Positions 21,919-30,038 of a DNA stretch of 64,000 nucleotides are shown here, piece by piece. Under the pieces are notes generated by a model that did not search any database, was not told where the DNA came from, and worked only from the letters and a program-made list of their open reading frames with translations. Source of the DNA: Streptomyces sp. C10-9-1. Lineage in GTDB: Bacteria; Actinomycetota; Actinomycetes; Streptomycetales; Streptomycetaceae. A program made the position numbers and the translations under genes. The stretch's first letter is position 1. The number at the start of each line of letters is the position of its first letter. The stretch lies in NCBI RefSeq assembly GCF_024497955.1, contig NZ_JANHKP010000013.1:1-64000 (forward strand), given 5' to 3'.

Positions 21919-22113
21919 ATGCGGTTGACGACTTTCTGGGAACGGATGGCGGACCACTTCGGCTCGGGGTACGCGGACTCCTTCGCCCGGGACCATGTGA
22001 TGGCCGAGCTGGGCGGCCGGACGGTCCACCAGGCGCTCGACGCCGGATGGGAGGCGAAGGACGTCTGGCGGGCGGTCTGCTCCGCCATGGCGATCCCCGC
22101 CGAGAAGCGCTGA
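21919..22113 (+). CDS. DUF3046 protein
   Basis: 64 aa. The sequence matches the small DUF3046 family (MRLTTFWERM, AELGGRTVHQAL, GWEAKDVWRAVC), found next to recA in many actinobacteria. Aromatic and acidic residues dominate the first half. There is no membrane helix and no signal peptide. GATACT ends 6 nt before the ATG and there is no ribosome site, so it is probably leaderless. Function is unknown in any organism that I know of. Confidence 0.85.
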   Translation: MRLTTFWERMADHFGSGYADSFARDHVMAELGGRTVHQALDAGWEAKDVWRAVCSAMAIPAEKR

Positions 22114-22258
22114 GGAGGCCCGGGGAGCGCCGCGCCCCGGCCCGGCCCCGGCAGCGCCGCCTGCCCGCCCGCACGCGCCTGTGAGCCCGGGCGGTCCGGC
22201 CGCCGCCGGTCACGGGGCAGGGCGGCGGGGCACGCTCCCGATACGCGACACTGGCCCG

Positions 22259-23563
22259 GTGGACCTGACCGACAGCACCCGCCAGGACGACGGCGCCCCC
22301 GACCCCGCGGAGCATCCCGCCCCCGCCCCGCCTCCCGCGCGGGAGGGCGGCCGGCCGGCCGACCCCGCCGCCTCCGGGAGCGAGCCGCCCCCGCGGGCAG
22401 GTGCCCCGGCCGCGGCGCGGATGCCGCGCTGGCTGCCGCGCGCCATGGTGCTGGCGCTGGCCCTCTACGCCTGCCTCCAGCTGGGTACCTGGGCCTTCCA
22501 CCAGCTCATCGGTCTGCTGGTCAACGTCCTGATCGCCTTCTTCATCGCCCTGGCGGTGGAACCGGCGGTGAGCCGGATGGCGGCGCGCGGGATGCGGCGG
22601 GGGCTGGCCACGTTCCTGGTGTTCTCCGCGGTCCTGGTGGCGGGCGTCGGGTTCGTGGTGATCCTCGGCTCGATGCTCGCCGGCCAGATCATCGACATGG
22701 TGGAGGACCTGCCCACCTACATCGACTCCGTCATCCGGTGGGTGAACGCCACGTTCCACACCGAGCTCTCCCGGGTCGAGGTCCAGGACAGCCTGCTGCG
22801 CTCGGACTGGCTGCAGAAGTACGTGCAGAACAGCGCCTCCGGCGTGCTGGACGTCTCCGCCCAGGTCCTCGGCGGGCTCTTCCGGCTGCTCACGATCTTC
22901 CTCTTCTCGTTCTACTTCGCCGCCGACGGGCCCCGGCTGCGGCGCGCGCTGTGCTCGGTCCTCCCGCCGAACCGGCAGGCGGAGGTGCTGCGGGCCTGGG
23001 AGATCGCCGTCGACAAGACCGGGGGCTACCTCTACTCCCGCGGGCTGATGGCCCTGGTCTCGGGCCTGGCCCACTTCGTCCTGCTGGAGTTCCTCGGGGT
23101 GCCCTACGCGCCGGCGCTGGCGGTCTGGGTGGGTCTGGTGTCCCAGTTCATCCCCACCATCGGCACCTACCTGGCGGGGGCCCTGCCGATGCTCATCGCC
23201 TTCACCGTGGACCCGTGGTACGCGGTCTGGGTGCTCGGCTTCGTCGTGGTGTACCAGCAGTTCGAGAACTACGTCCTGCAGCCCAAGCTGACCGCGCGGA
23301 CCGTCGACATCCACCCGGCGGTCGCCTTCGGGTCGGTGGTCGCGGGCACGGCGCTGCTCGGGGCGGTGGGTGCGCTGATCGCCATTCCGGCCGTCGCGAC
23401 GCTCCAGGCGTTCCTCGGTGCCTACGTGAAGCGCTACGACGTGGCGGACGAACGCCGGCTGCAGGGCCGGCGGCGCGGGGGCGGGCGCCGGGTGGTGGCC
23501 CAGGTGCGGCGCGCGCTCGCGGACCGCCGGGACGGGGCGGCCGGGGCGCCGGGGGACGGGTGA
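22259..23563 (+). CDS. AI-2E family transporter (UPF0118 permease)
   Basis: 434 aa from GTG 22259. A Pro-rich cytoplasmic start of about 60 residues is followed by about eight membrane helices, with typical family segments (IAFFIALAVEPAVSRM; FLFSFYFAADGPRLRR; GLVSQFIPTIGTYLAGALP; YVLQPKLTARTVDIHPAVAFGSV). A basic tail ends the protein. Members export signals, ions or other small molecules; autoinducer-2 transport is shown for only a few. GACACT ends 6 nt before the GTG and no ribosome site is present. A longer frame back to 22181 is open but unneeded. It lies directly upstream of recA. Confidence 0.85.
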   Translation: MDLTDSTRQDDGAPDPAEHPAPAPPPAREGGRPADPAASGSEPPPRAGAPAAARMPRWLPRAMVLALALYACLQLGTWAFHQLIGLLVNVLIAFFIALAVEPAVSRMAARGMRRGLATFLVFSAVLVAGVGFVVILGSMLAGQIIDMVEDLPTYIDSVIRWVNATFHTELSRVEVQDSLLRSDWLQKYVQNSASGVLDVSAQVLGGLFRLLTIFLFSFYFAADGPRLRRALCSVLPPNRQAEVLRAWEIAVDKTGGYLYSRGLMALVSGLAHFVLLEFLGVPYAPALAVWVGLVSQFIPTIGTYLAGALPMLIAFTVDPWYAVWVLGFVVVYQQFENYVLQPKLTARTVDIHPAVAFGSVVAGTALLGAVGALIAIPAVATLQAFLGAYVKRYDVADERRLQGRRRGGGRRVVAQVRRALADRRDGAAGAPGDG

Positions 23564-23626
23564 GGGGGCGGCCGGGGCGCTGAGCGGGGTGTCGTGCGGC
23601 TTCCGGGCGGGCTCCCGCGTGGGCGC

Positions 23627-23656
23627 TTGACACGAAAATCGAACATCCATTCTTAT
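23627..23656 (+). promoter_or_regulatory. recA upstream promoter with LexA (SOS) box
   Basis: TTGACA at 23627-23632 is a consensus -35; 17-18 bp later TTCTTA/TCTTAT is the likely -10. Between them tcGAACatccATTCtt (23639-23654) matches the actinobacterial SOS box GAAC-N4-GTTC with one mismatch. LexA bound here would cover the promoter. Confidence 0.82.
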
Positions 23657-23722
23657 GGAGGTCCGGCCCCGGTGCCGCGGTGGGCCGCGGTTGTCCACAG
23701 GCCGGAGGGACGTCGGGGCCCG

Positions 23723-23745
23723 TTGTCAGTGGCAGGGGTTAGCGT
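23723..23745 (+). promoter_or_regulatory. recA proximal RecA-NDp (PafBC-type) promoter
   Basis: TTGTCAGTGGC (23723-23733), six bases and TAGCGT (23740-23745) match the RecA-NDp motif at all 11 positions of the upstream element, with exact spacing. This element drives LexA/RecA-independent damage induction in actinobacteria. A GTG in the recA frame lies 7 nt downstream. Confidence 0.88.
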
Positions 23746-23788
23746 CTTTGACGTGAAGCGATCGACTCAAGCAAATCGGGTGGAACCC

Positions 23789-24907
23789 ATGGCAGGAACC
23801 GACCGCGAGAAGGCGCTCGACGCCGCGCTCGCGCAGATTGAACGGCAGTTCGGCAAGGGTGCCGTCATGCGGCTCGGCGAGCGGCCGAACGAGCCCATCG
23901 AGGTCATCCCCACCGGGTCGACCGCTCTCGACGTGGCCCTCGGCGTCGGCGGCCTGCCGCGCGGACGCGTCGTGGAGATCTACGGCCCGGAGTCCTCCGG
24001 TAAGACGACCCTCACCCTGCACGCCGTGGCCAACGCCCAGCGCGCCGGCGGCCAGGTCGCCTTCGTCGACGCGGAGCACGCCCTCGACCCGGAGTACGCC
24101 AAGAAGCTCGGCGTCGACATCGACAGTCTGATCCTCTCCCAGCCGGACAACGGCGAGCAGGCCCTGGAGATCGTCGACATGCTCGTGCGCTCCGGCGCAC
24201 TGGACCTCATCGTGATCGACTCCGTCGCCGCACTGGTGCCGCGGGCGGAGATCGAGGGCGAGATGGGCGACTCGCACGTGGGTCTCCAGGCCCGGCTGAT
24301 GAGCCAGGCCCTGCGGAAGATCACCAGCGCCCTCAACCAGTCGAAGACCACGGCGATCTTCATCAACCAGCTCCGCGAGAAGATCGGTGTGATGTTCGGC
24401 TCCCCCGAGACCACGACCGGTGGCCGGGCCCTGAAGTTCTACGCCTCGGTGCGCATCGACATCCGGCGCATCGAGACCCTGAAGGACGGCACCGAGGCCG
24501 TCGGCAACCGCACCCGCTGCAAGGTGGTCAAGAACAAGGTCGCGCCGCCGTTCAAGCAGGCCGAGTTCGACATCCTCTACGGCCAGGGCATCAGCCGCGA
24601 GGGCGGCCTGATCGACATGGGCGTGGAGCACGGTTTCGTGCGCAAGGCGGGAGCCTGGTACACGTACGAGGGCGACCAGCTGGGGCAGGGCAAGGAGAAC
24701 GCGCGCAACTTCCTCAAGGACAACCCGGACCTCGCCAACGAGATCGAGAAGAAGATCAAGGAGAAGCTCGGCGTCGGTGTGCGCCCCGACACCGAGGCGT
24801 CCGAGAGCGGAGCCGAGGCCCCGGCCGCCACCCCGGCCGAGGACGCCAAGGCCGTGCCGGCGTCGGCGGCCAAGGCGAAGTCGGCCAAGGCGGCGGCCAA
24901 GGCCTGA
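23789..24907 (+). CDS. recA: Recombinase RecA
   Basis: 372 aa from ATG 23789, which has GGTGGA about 5 nt upstream. Walker A GPESSGKT lies at 66-73, followed by the strand-exchange core with FVDAEHALDPEYA, VIDSVAALVPRAEIEGEMGD and INQLREKIGVMFG. The last 45 residues are an Ala/Lys/Glu tail typical of Streptomyces. RecA coats single-stranded DNA, drives homologous recombination and triggers LexA self-cleavage. Two damage promoters lie upstream. GTG 23753 is in frame and would add 12 residues (VKRSTQANRVEP) if the NDp transcript is leaderless. recX follows after 3 bp, so the two are one operon. Confidence 0.97.
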   Translation: MAGTDREKALDAALAQIERQFGKGAVMRLGERPNEPIEVIPTGSTALDVALGVGGLPRGRVVEIYGPESSGKTTLTLHAVANAQRAGGQVAFVDAEHALDPEYAKKLGVDIDSLILSQPDNGEQALEIVDMLVRSGALDLIVIDSVAALVPRAEIEGEMGDSHVGLQARLMSQALRKITSALNQSKTTAIFINQLREKIGVMFGSPETTTGGRALKFYASVRIDIRRIETLKDGTEAVGNRTRCKVVKNKVAPPFKQAEFDILYGQGISREGGLIDMGVEHGFVRKAGAWYTYEGDQLGQGKENARNFLKDNPDLANEIEKKIKEKLGVGVRPDTEASESGAEAPAATPAEDAKAVPASAAKAKSAKAAAKA

Positions 24908-24910
24908 TCC

Positions 24911-25480
24911 GTGACCCGGCGCACCGAATGGCCGGGCGACAGCGCCGACCCGTCGAGGGCCGGGGAGGCGCTGCCGCCCCAGGATCCGGCGGAGCGGGCG
25001 CGGGCGGTCTGCCTGCGCCTGCTCACCGGCACCCCGCGTACCCGCAAGCAGCTCGCGGACGCGCTCCGCAAGCGCGAGATCCCCGAGGACGTGGCGGAGG
25101 AGGTGCTCTCGCGCTTCGAGGAGGTCGGCCTGATCGACGACGCCGCCTTCGCGGGCGCCTGGGTGGAGTCCCGCCACCACGGGCGCGGTCTCGCCCGCCG
25201 GGCGCTCGCGCGCGAACTGCGCACCAAGGGCGTCGACGGCGCCTTGATCGACGAGGCGGTGGGACAGCTCGACGGCGAGCAGGAGGAGGAGACCGCCCGC
25301 GAACTGGTGGCCCGCAAGCTCCGGTCCACCCGCGGTCTGGACCGAGACCGGCGCATCCGGCGGCTGGCGGGGATGCTGGCCCGCAAGGGCTACCCCGAGG
25401 GGCTGTCACTGCGGATCGTCCGCCAGGCCCTCGAAGCGGAGGGAGAGGACGTGGACGACCTGGAGGGCCCGGTGCACTGA
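24911..25480 (+). CDS. recX: RecA modulator RecX
   Basis: 189 aa. The three-helix RecX repeats are visible (CLRLLTGTPRTRKQLADAL; VLSRFEEVGLIDDAAFAGAW; ARELRTKGVDGALIDEAV; RLAGMLARKGYP). RecX binds the RecA filament and limits its activity. The GTG start lies 3 bp after the recA stop, so it is translated by coupling and shares both recA promoters. The N-terminal 30 residues are acidic and variable. Confidence 0.94.
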   Translation: MTRRTEWPGDSADPSRAGEALPPQDPAERARAVCLRLLTGTPRTRKQLADALRKREIPEDVAEEVLSRFEEVGLIDDAAFAGAWVESRHHGRGLARRALARELRTKGVDGALIDEAVGQLDGEQEEETARELVARKLRSTRGLDRDRRIRRLAGMLARKGYPEGLSLRIVRQALEAEGEDVDDLEGPVH

Positions 25481-25488
25481 AGATCCGC

Positions 25489-25508
25489 GCCGGGCACCGG
25501 CGCCCGGC
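25489..25508 (+). terminator. Hairpin after recX
   Basis: GCCGGGC (25489-25495) pairs with GCCCGGC (25502-25508) around a 6-nt loop, starting 9 bp after the recX stop. It lies in the 158-bp gap to the convergent monooxygenase gene. Confidence 0.55.
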
Positions 25509-25638
25509 CGCGGAGCTGAGGGCCAAGCCCCGGCCGCCGCTCCGAAGCGGTGCCGGCCGGGCCGGAGCGGCCGCTCCCGGCAGGACGGCCCCGACCACCG
25601 CTCGGCGCCCGCCAGGGACGGGCGACGGCGCCGTCCGC

Positions 25639-27252
25639 TCAGTCCGGGTCCGCCCGCTCCTCGGCGGCCCCGGGGCGTCCGTCGTCCGCGGGCCCGGGAC
25701 CCGAGCCGCCGCCCACGGCGCACGCCGCCGCGTGGAGGTCCTCCGCCCTCACCCCGGAGAAGGCCGCCGCCAGGTGTCCGTCCGGCCGTACCATCAGCAC
25801 CGAGTGCGCCGGAGCCCCGGGATAGCCCTCCGTCACCAGCAGCTCCGCCGCCACCGGCAGCCCCTCCACCGCGGCTGCCAGGCGGGGCATGACGCCCGCC
25901 CCGACCCAGTGCCTGCGCTCCCAGACACCCGTGCCCGGGGCGACGAGGACCACCAGCAGCCCGCGCCCCAGCCGTTCGCGCAGCAGCCCGCCGGTGCCGT
26001 CGGGCGAGGTCACCCGGACGTCCTCCACGGGAGCGCCCTCCGGTGTGGCCACGGCGGTCCGCGTCGGGCAGCCGCCCGGGGTGAGTGCCGAATGCGCGTA
26101 CACCGGCGGTGCCCCGAGAGGCCCCTGGCCCACATGCGCGTCGGTGAGCATCTGGTCGTGCCCCCGGGCGGCTCCGGGCAGGTAGGTCCGCAGACCGCCG
26201 CCGCTGCGGAGTATCGGGAGGCACTGGTCGGCGGCCCGCAGCCGGGCGGCCACGGCGGTGCGGCGCTCGTCCTCGTAGCTGTCCAGGAGAGCGGAGGACG
26301 CCCGGCCGTGCCAGGCGAAGGCCAGCTTCCAGGCCAGGTTGTCCACGTCCCGCAGCCCCTCGTCCACCCCCTGGGTCCCCAGTGCGCCGAGCAGGTGGGC
26401 CGCGTCCCCGGCCAGGAAGGTCCGCTCCGCGCGCCAGCTCCGCGCCAGGCGGTGGTGCAGGGTGTGCACCCCGGTGTCCAGGAGCTCGTAGGACGGCACC
26501 CCGCCGCACCAGGCGCCGAGGGTGTCGCGGACCCGGGCCACCAGCGTCTCGGGGGTCACCAGGTCCCCGCGCGGAGGCAGCAGCCAGTCCAGCCGCCACA
26601 CCCCCTCGGCCAGCGGCCGGGCCGTGATCTCCTCGGTGCCGGGCAGGAACACCGGGCGGCGGTGCAGCAACGCCTCACCCGGCCACGGCAGCTCGGCCCG
26701 CAGCGCGGCGACGGCGTGGCGCTCGACGGCGGTCCGCCCGGGGAAGCGGATGCCCAGCAGCTTGCGCACCGTGGAGCGCGCCCCGTCGCACCCCACCAGG
26801 TAGCTTCCCCGCCACCAGGTGCCGGACGGGCCCCGGGTGTGCGCGGTGACCCCGGAGAGGTCCTGCTCCAGTGTGTCGAGGCGGCCCTCCGTGACCAGCC
26901 GCACCAGGCTGCGGCCCTCCGCCGCTGCGCGCAGCGCGCGGGTCAGCGCGTGCTGGGGCAGGTGCAGCGGCGCGGGGGCGCCGTCCGCCCCCAACGCGAG
27001 GCGCCGCACCTCGGCGCGGCGGCGCATGGAGCGCCAGCCGGACCAGCGCGCGCCCTCCTCGCCGGGCCCGGAACCGCACAGGCGCTCCGCCAGTGCCGCG
27101 GTGTCCGGGCGCAGCACCACCGTCCGTGCCGGACGGGTCTCCTCCTTGCCGCCGGTCTCGTCGAGGACCACGCTGGGCACCTCCTGGTCGGCCAGGGCGA
27201 GGGCGAGGGCGAGGCCGACGGGCCCGGCCCCCACCACGATCACCGGGTCCAC
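25639..27252 (-). CDS. FAD-dependent aromatic monooxygenase (PHBH family)
   Basis: 537 aa from a GTG with GGAGG 6 nt upstream; the frame reaches further but without a better start. FAD-binding motifs are GxGxxG (VVGAGPVGLALAL), the DG motif (GCDGARSTVRKLLG) and the GD motif (LAGDAAHLLG). The C-terminal 150 residues form the thioredoxin-like domain of phenol-hydroxylase relatives. After the GD motif the usual PPxGGQG is replaced by LGALGTQG, which may alter FAD movement or substrate contact. Typical substrates are phenols or polyketide aromatics; none can be assigned here. It stands alone, with a palindrome inside its candidate promoter, suggesting a ligand-responsive repressor encoded elsewhere. 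Confidence 0.85.
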   Translation of the reverse strand: MDPVIVVGAGPVGLALALALADQEVPSVVLDETGGKEETRPARTVVLRPDTAALAERLCGSGPGEEGARWSGWRSMRRRAEVRRLALGADGAPAPLHLPQHALTRALRAAAEGRSLVRLVTEGRLDTLEQDLSGVTAHTRGPSGTWWRGSYLVGCDGARSTVRKLLGIRFPGRTAVERHAVAALRAELPWPGEALLHRRPVFLPGTEEITARPLAEGVWRLDWLLPPRGDLVTPETLVARVRDTLGAWCGGVPSYELLDTGVHTLHHRLARSWRAERTFLAGDAAHLLGALGTQGVDEGLRDVDNLAWKLAFAWHGRASSALLDSYEDERRTAVAARLRAADQCLPILRSGGGLRTYLPGAARGHDQMLTDAHVGQGPLGAPPVYAHSALTPGGCPTRTAVATPEGAPVEDVRVTSPDGTGGLLRERLGRGLLVVLVAPGTGVWERRHWVGAGVMPRLAAAVEGLPVAAELLVTEGYPGAPAHSVLMVRPDGHLAAAFSGVRAEDLHAAACAVGGGSGPGPADDGRPGAAEERADPD

Positions 27253-27356
27253 GGGCCGCCTCCGTCCGGGCAGCCGTCCGCCGGGGCGGGCACGGCTGCG
27301 AGAGGCGGGCGGGACGGTGCGGAGGAAGCCCGGTACGCGATCACAGAACGTATGCA

Positions 27357-27380
27357 ACTCACTGTGAGTGCTCGCGTCAA
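27357..27380 (-). promoter_or_regulatory. Operator-like palindrome in the monooxygenase promoter
   Basis: ACTCAC-T-GTGAGT (27357-27369) is a perfect 13-bp palindrome. On the minus strand TTGACG (27380-27375) lies just upstream of it and CATACG lies 20 bp beyond TTGACG, so the palindrome fills the spacer of a possible promoter about 100 bp before the start codon. Confidence 0.5.
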
Positions 27381-27428
27381 GCGACACCGGCAAGCACCCG
27401 CCGGGAGCCCCGCGGGGACGTACCGCGC

Positions 27429-27466
27429 GCCGAGGGGCGGCGGCCCGCAGGCCGCCGCCCCTCGGC
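27429..27466 (-). terminator. Terminator of the glu operon
   Basis: A perfect 17-bp stem (GCCGAGGGGCGGCGGCC, 27429-27445, with its complement at 27450-27466) has a 4-nt loop (CGCA). It starts 29 bp after the gluD stop, reading on the minus strand. No T-tract follows. Confidence 0.8.
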
Positions 27467-27494
27467 GGTCGTCACACCCGGTGAGCTGCCGGGC

Positions 27495-28394
27495 TCAGGG
27501 GCCTTCCTTGGTGGTCACACCCGGTTCGGCGACCGGTTCCTCGGCTCCGGCCTGCTCGGCGTGGAGTACCGCGCCGCTGCTGCGCTTGGCACGGCGCAGC
27601 CTGCGCTCCAGCCACGAGGCGAAGCTGGTGAGTATCAGGTTGAGCACGATGAAGACCAGCGCCACGACGATGAAGCTCGGAATGACGTTGGCGTAGTTGG
27701 CCGCCAGCGTGCCCCGCGCGTTGAGCAGCTCGGGGAAGGCGAGCAGCGCACCGCCCAGGGCCGTGTCCTTCACGATCACCACGAGCTGGCTGACCAGCGC
27801 CGGGAGCATGGCGGTGACGGACTGAGGCAGCAGGATGCTGGTCATCGTCTGGCCCTTGCGCAGGCCGATGGCCTTGGCGGCCTCCGTCTGCCCCTTGGGC
27901 AGCGAGAGGATGCCCGCGCGCACCACCTCGGCGAGGACCGAGGCGTTGTAGAGGACCAGGCCGGTGACCACCGCGTACAGCGGACGCACATCCGAGCTCA
28001 GGTCGGTGGAGACCGAGTAGAACTGGTTGGCGAACAGCATCAGCAGCAGCACCGGGATCGCCCGGAAGAACTCCACCACGACCCCCGCGGGGCCCCTGAC
28101 CCAGCGGTGGTCCGAGAGCCGCGCGATGCCGAGGAGCGCGCCCAGCGGCAGGGCGATGACCATGGCCAGTGCCGCGGCCTTGAGGGTGTTGCCCAGGCCC
28201 GGCAGCAGATAGGTGGTCCATGCCTGCGCCTGGGTGAACGGCTCCCACAGGGCCCAGTCGAGCTGCCCCTTGTCCGCCATGACGGCGAGTGCCCACCAGC
28301 AACCGAGCCCCAGCAGCACGACGAAGCCGACGGTGTAGAGGACATTGCGCCTCTTCGCCCCGGGGCCCGGGGCGTCGTAGAGAACGGAGGTCAT
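27495..28394 (-). CDS. gluD: Glutamate ABC transporter permease GluD
   Basis: 299 aa polar amino acid permease of the HisM family. About six helices are present, with the EAA loop (ARAIGL-type: AAKAIGLRKGQTMTSILLP) contacting the ATPase. The N-terminal 30 residues precede a first helix (VLYTVGFVVLLGLGCWWAL), and a basic C-terminal tail is rich in Arg, Ala and Glu. The ATG overlaps the gluC stop by 4 bp. With GluC it forms the membrane channel of the glutamate importer. It is the last gene of the operon and is followed by a strong hairpin. Confidence 0.92.
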   Translation of the reverse strand: MTSVLYDAPGPGAKRRNVLYTVGFVVLLGLGCWWALAVMADKGQLDWALWEPFTQAQAWTTYLLPGLGNTLKAAALAMVIALPLGALLGIARLSDHRWVRGPAGVVVEFFRAIPVLLLMLFANQFYSVSTDLSSDVRPLYAVVTGLVLYNASVLAEVVRAGILSLPKGQTEAAKAIGLRKGQTMTSILLPQSVTAMLPALVSQLVVIVKDTALGGALLAFPELLNARGTLAANYANVIPSFIVVALVFIVLNLILTSFASWLERRLRRAKRSSGAVLHAEQAGAEEPVAEPGVTTKEGP

Positions 28395-29059
28395 CGCTTC
28401 ACCGCCATGCGCTTGCCGAGCCAGCCCAGGAACAGCCCTGTGGGCAGGGTGAGAATTACGAAACCGAGTGCGAAGACGGCGGAGATGAGCACGAGCTGCG
28501 CCTCGTTCTCGATCATCTCCTTCATCAGCAGGGCCGCCTCCGTGACACCGATCGCCGAGGCGACCGTGGTGTTCTTGGTGAGGGCGATCAGCACATTGGT
28601 CAGCGGGCCGATCACCGAGCGGAACGCCTGGGGCAGCACGACGAACCGAAGGACCTGCGTGAAGCTCAGCCCGATCGCACGAGCCGCCTCCGCCTGCCCG
28701 ACCGGCACCGTGTTGATGCCCGAGCGCACCGCCTCGCAGACGAACGCCGCGGTGTAGCCGCCGAGTCCGAGCACGGCCAGCCGGAACGCCTGCTCGTCGA
28801 AGTCGTCGGCGGCACCCAGGGTCACGCCGAAGACATCGGCGAGTCCGAGTGAGGCGAAGACGATGATGACGGTCAGCGGAATGTTCCGGACCACGTTGAC
28901 GTAGACGGTGGCGAAGCCACGCATCAGGGGGACGGGGCTGACGCGCATCGCCGCCAGCAGCGTGCCCAGGACGAGGGAGCCGATCCCGGAGAAGACGGTG
29001 AGTTTCACCGTCACCCAGAACGCCCCCAGCAGGTCGTAGCCTTCAAGAAAGTCGAACAC
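28391..29059 (-). CDS. gluC: Glutamate ABC transporter permease GluC
   Basis: 222 aa with about five to six helices and the EAA motif (EAARAIGLSFTQVLRFVVLP). The GTG start has GGAG just upstream. It is separated from gluB by 75 bp holding a perfect hairpin, whereas its stop overlaps gluD by 4 bp, so the two permease subunits are made in equal amounts. It is the close paralogue and partner of GluD. The family is polar amino acid permeases; glutamate is inferred from synteny with S. coelicolor gluABCD. Confidence 0.92.
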   Translation of the reverse strand: MFDFLEGYDLLGAFWVTVKLTVFSGIGSLVLGTLLAAMRVSPVPLMRGFATVYVNVVRNIPLTVIIVFASLGLADVFGVTLGAADDFDEQAFRLAVLGLGGYTAAFVCEAVRSGINTVPVGQAEAARAIGLSFTQVLRFVVLPQAFRSVIGPLTNVLIALTKNTTVASAIGVTEAALLMKEMIENEAQLVLISAVFALGFVILTLPTGLFLGWLGKRMAVKR

Positions 29060-29092
29060 GATCTCCCGCGCTTCCGCGTGTGGGGATGGCCG

Positions 29093-29120
29093 GGCGCGCC
29101 GCCGTCACCGGCGGCGCGCC
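29093..29120 (-). terminator. Intercistronic hairpin between gluB and gluC
   Basis: GGCGCGCCGCCG (29093-29104) pairs perfectly with 29109-29120 around a TCAC loop. It begins 15 bp after the gluB stop and lies inside the operon, so it probably acts as a partial terminator or 3' stabiliser of the upstream mRNA. Confidence 0.7.
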
Positions 29121-29134
29121 GTTTCGGCCGTGCT

Positions 29135-29977
29135 TCACTTGACGATGTTGCCGATCTGCGGCGCGGGCTCGTTCTCGTAGTTGGCCGGGCCGAAGTTGGC
29201 CTTGACCGCCTCGTCCCAGGCCTTGTCGGAGACCATCTTCTCCAGCGCGGCGTTGATCTTGTTGAGCATCTCGGTGTCGCCCTTCTTGACACCGATGCCG
29301 TAGTTCTCGTTGCTCAGCTCCAGGCCGGCCAGCTTGAACTTGCCCTTGTACTGGTCCTGCGAGGCGTAGCCGGCGAGGATCGAGTCGTCGGTGGTCAGCG
29401 CGTCCACGGCACCGCTCTGCAGCGCGTTGAGGCACTCGGAGTAGGTGCCGACCTGCTTCAGCTGGGCGTCGGGGGCGAACTTGGTCTTGACGTTCTGCGC
29501 CGAGGTGGAGCCGGTGACCGAGCAGAGCTTCTTGCCGTTCAGGTCCTCGCCCTTGGCCACGTTGTCGTCGGCGCGGATCAGCAGGTCCTGGTGGGCCAGG
29601 AGGTACGGGCCGGCGAAGTCGACCTTCTCCTTGCGCTCGTCGGTGATGGAGTAGGTGGCGGCGATGAAGTCCACGTCGCCCCGCTCCAGCGCGGTCTCGC
29701 GGTCGGCGCTCTTCGTCTCCTTGAAGACGATGTCGCCCTCCGCGTAGCCCAGCTCCTTGGCGACGTAGGTGGCGACGTCGACGTCGAAGCCGGTGAAGGA
29801 GCCGTCAGGGGTCTTCAGGCCGAGGCCCGGCTGGTCGTACTTGATGCCGACGGTGATCTTCTTGTCGCCGGAGGAGGAGCCGGCGTCGCCGTCCTTGTCC
29901 TCGGAGCCGCAGGCGGTGGCGGTCAGCGAGAGGGCGAGCACGGCGGCCGAGGCGGCGGTGACCTTGCGAAGGTTCAT
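29135..29977 (-). CDS. gluB: Glutamate-binding lipoprotein GluB
   Basis: 280 aa family-3 solute-binding protein. The signal peptide (MNLRKVTAASAAVLALSLTA) ends in a lipobox with lipidated C23 (TATAC), so the mature protein is anchored on the outer face of the membrane. The binding domain starts ITVGIKYDQPGLG and contains GFDVDVATYVAKELGY and DFIAATYSITDERKEKVDFAGPY, typical of polar amino acid binders. AAGGGAAG lies about 9 nt before the ATG. It follows gluA by 61 bp. Expression is probably higher than the permeases because of the hairpin after it. Confidence 0.93.
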   Translation of the reverse strand: MNLRKVTAASAAVLALSLTATACGSEDKDGDAGSSSGDKKITVGIKYDQPGLGLKTPDGSFTGFDVDVATYVAKELGYAEGDIVFKETKSADRETALERGDVDFIAATYSITDERKEKVDFAGPYLLAHQDLLIRADDNVAKGEDLNGKKLCSVTGSTSAQNVKTKFAPDAQLKQVGTYSECLNALQSGAVDALTTDDSILAGYASQDQYKGKFKLAGLELSNENYGIGVKKGDTEMLNKINAALEKMVSDKAWDEAVKANFGPANYENEPAPQIGNIVK

Positions 29978-30038
29978 GATGGATGACTTCCCTTGGGTTG
30001 ACGCGTACGGAGCGGACCGGCGGGGGCCGGCCCGGGAC

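Noticed and set aside
22181..22258. Upstream GTG start for the AI-2E permease
   Set aside because: The extra 26 residues are low-complexity, and a -10 hexamer lies inside them just before GTG 22259.
29041..29065. GAACACGATCTC as an SOS box near gluC
   Set aside because: The second half does not match GTTC, and the gene has no damage link.
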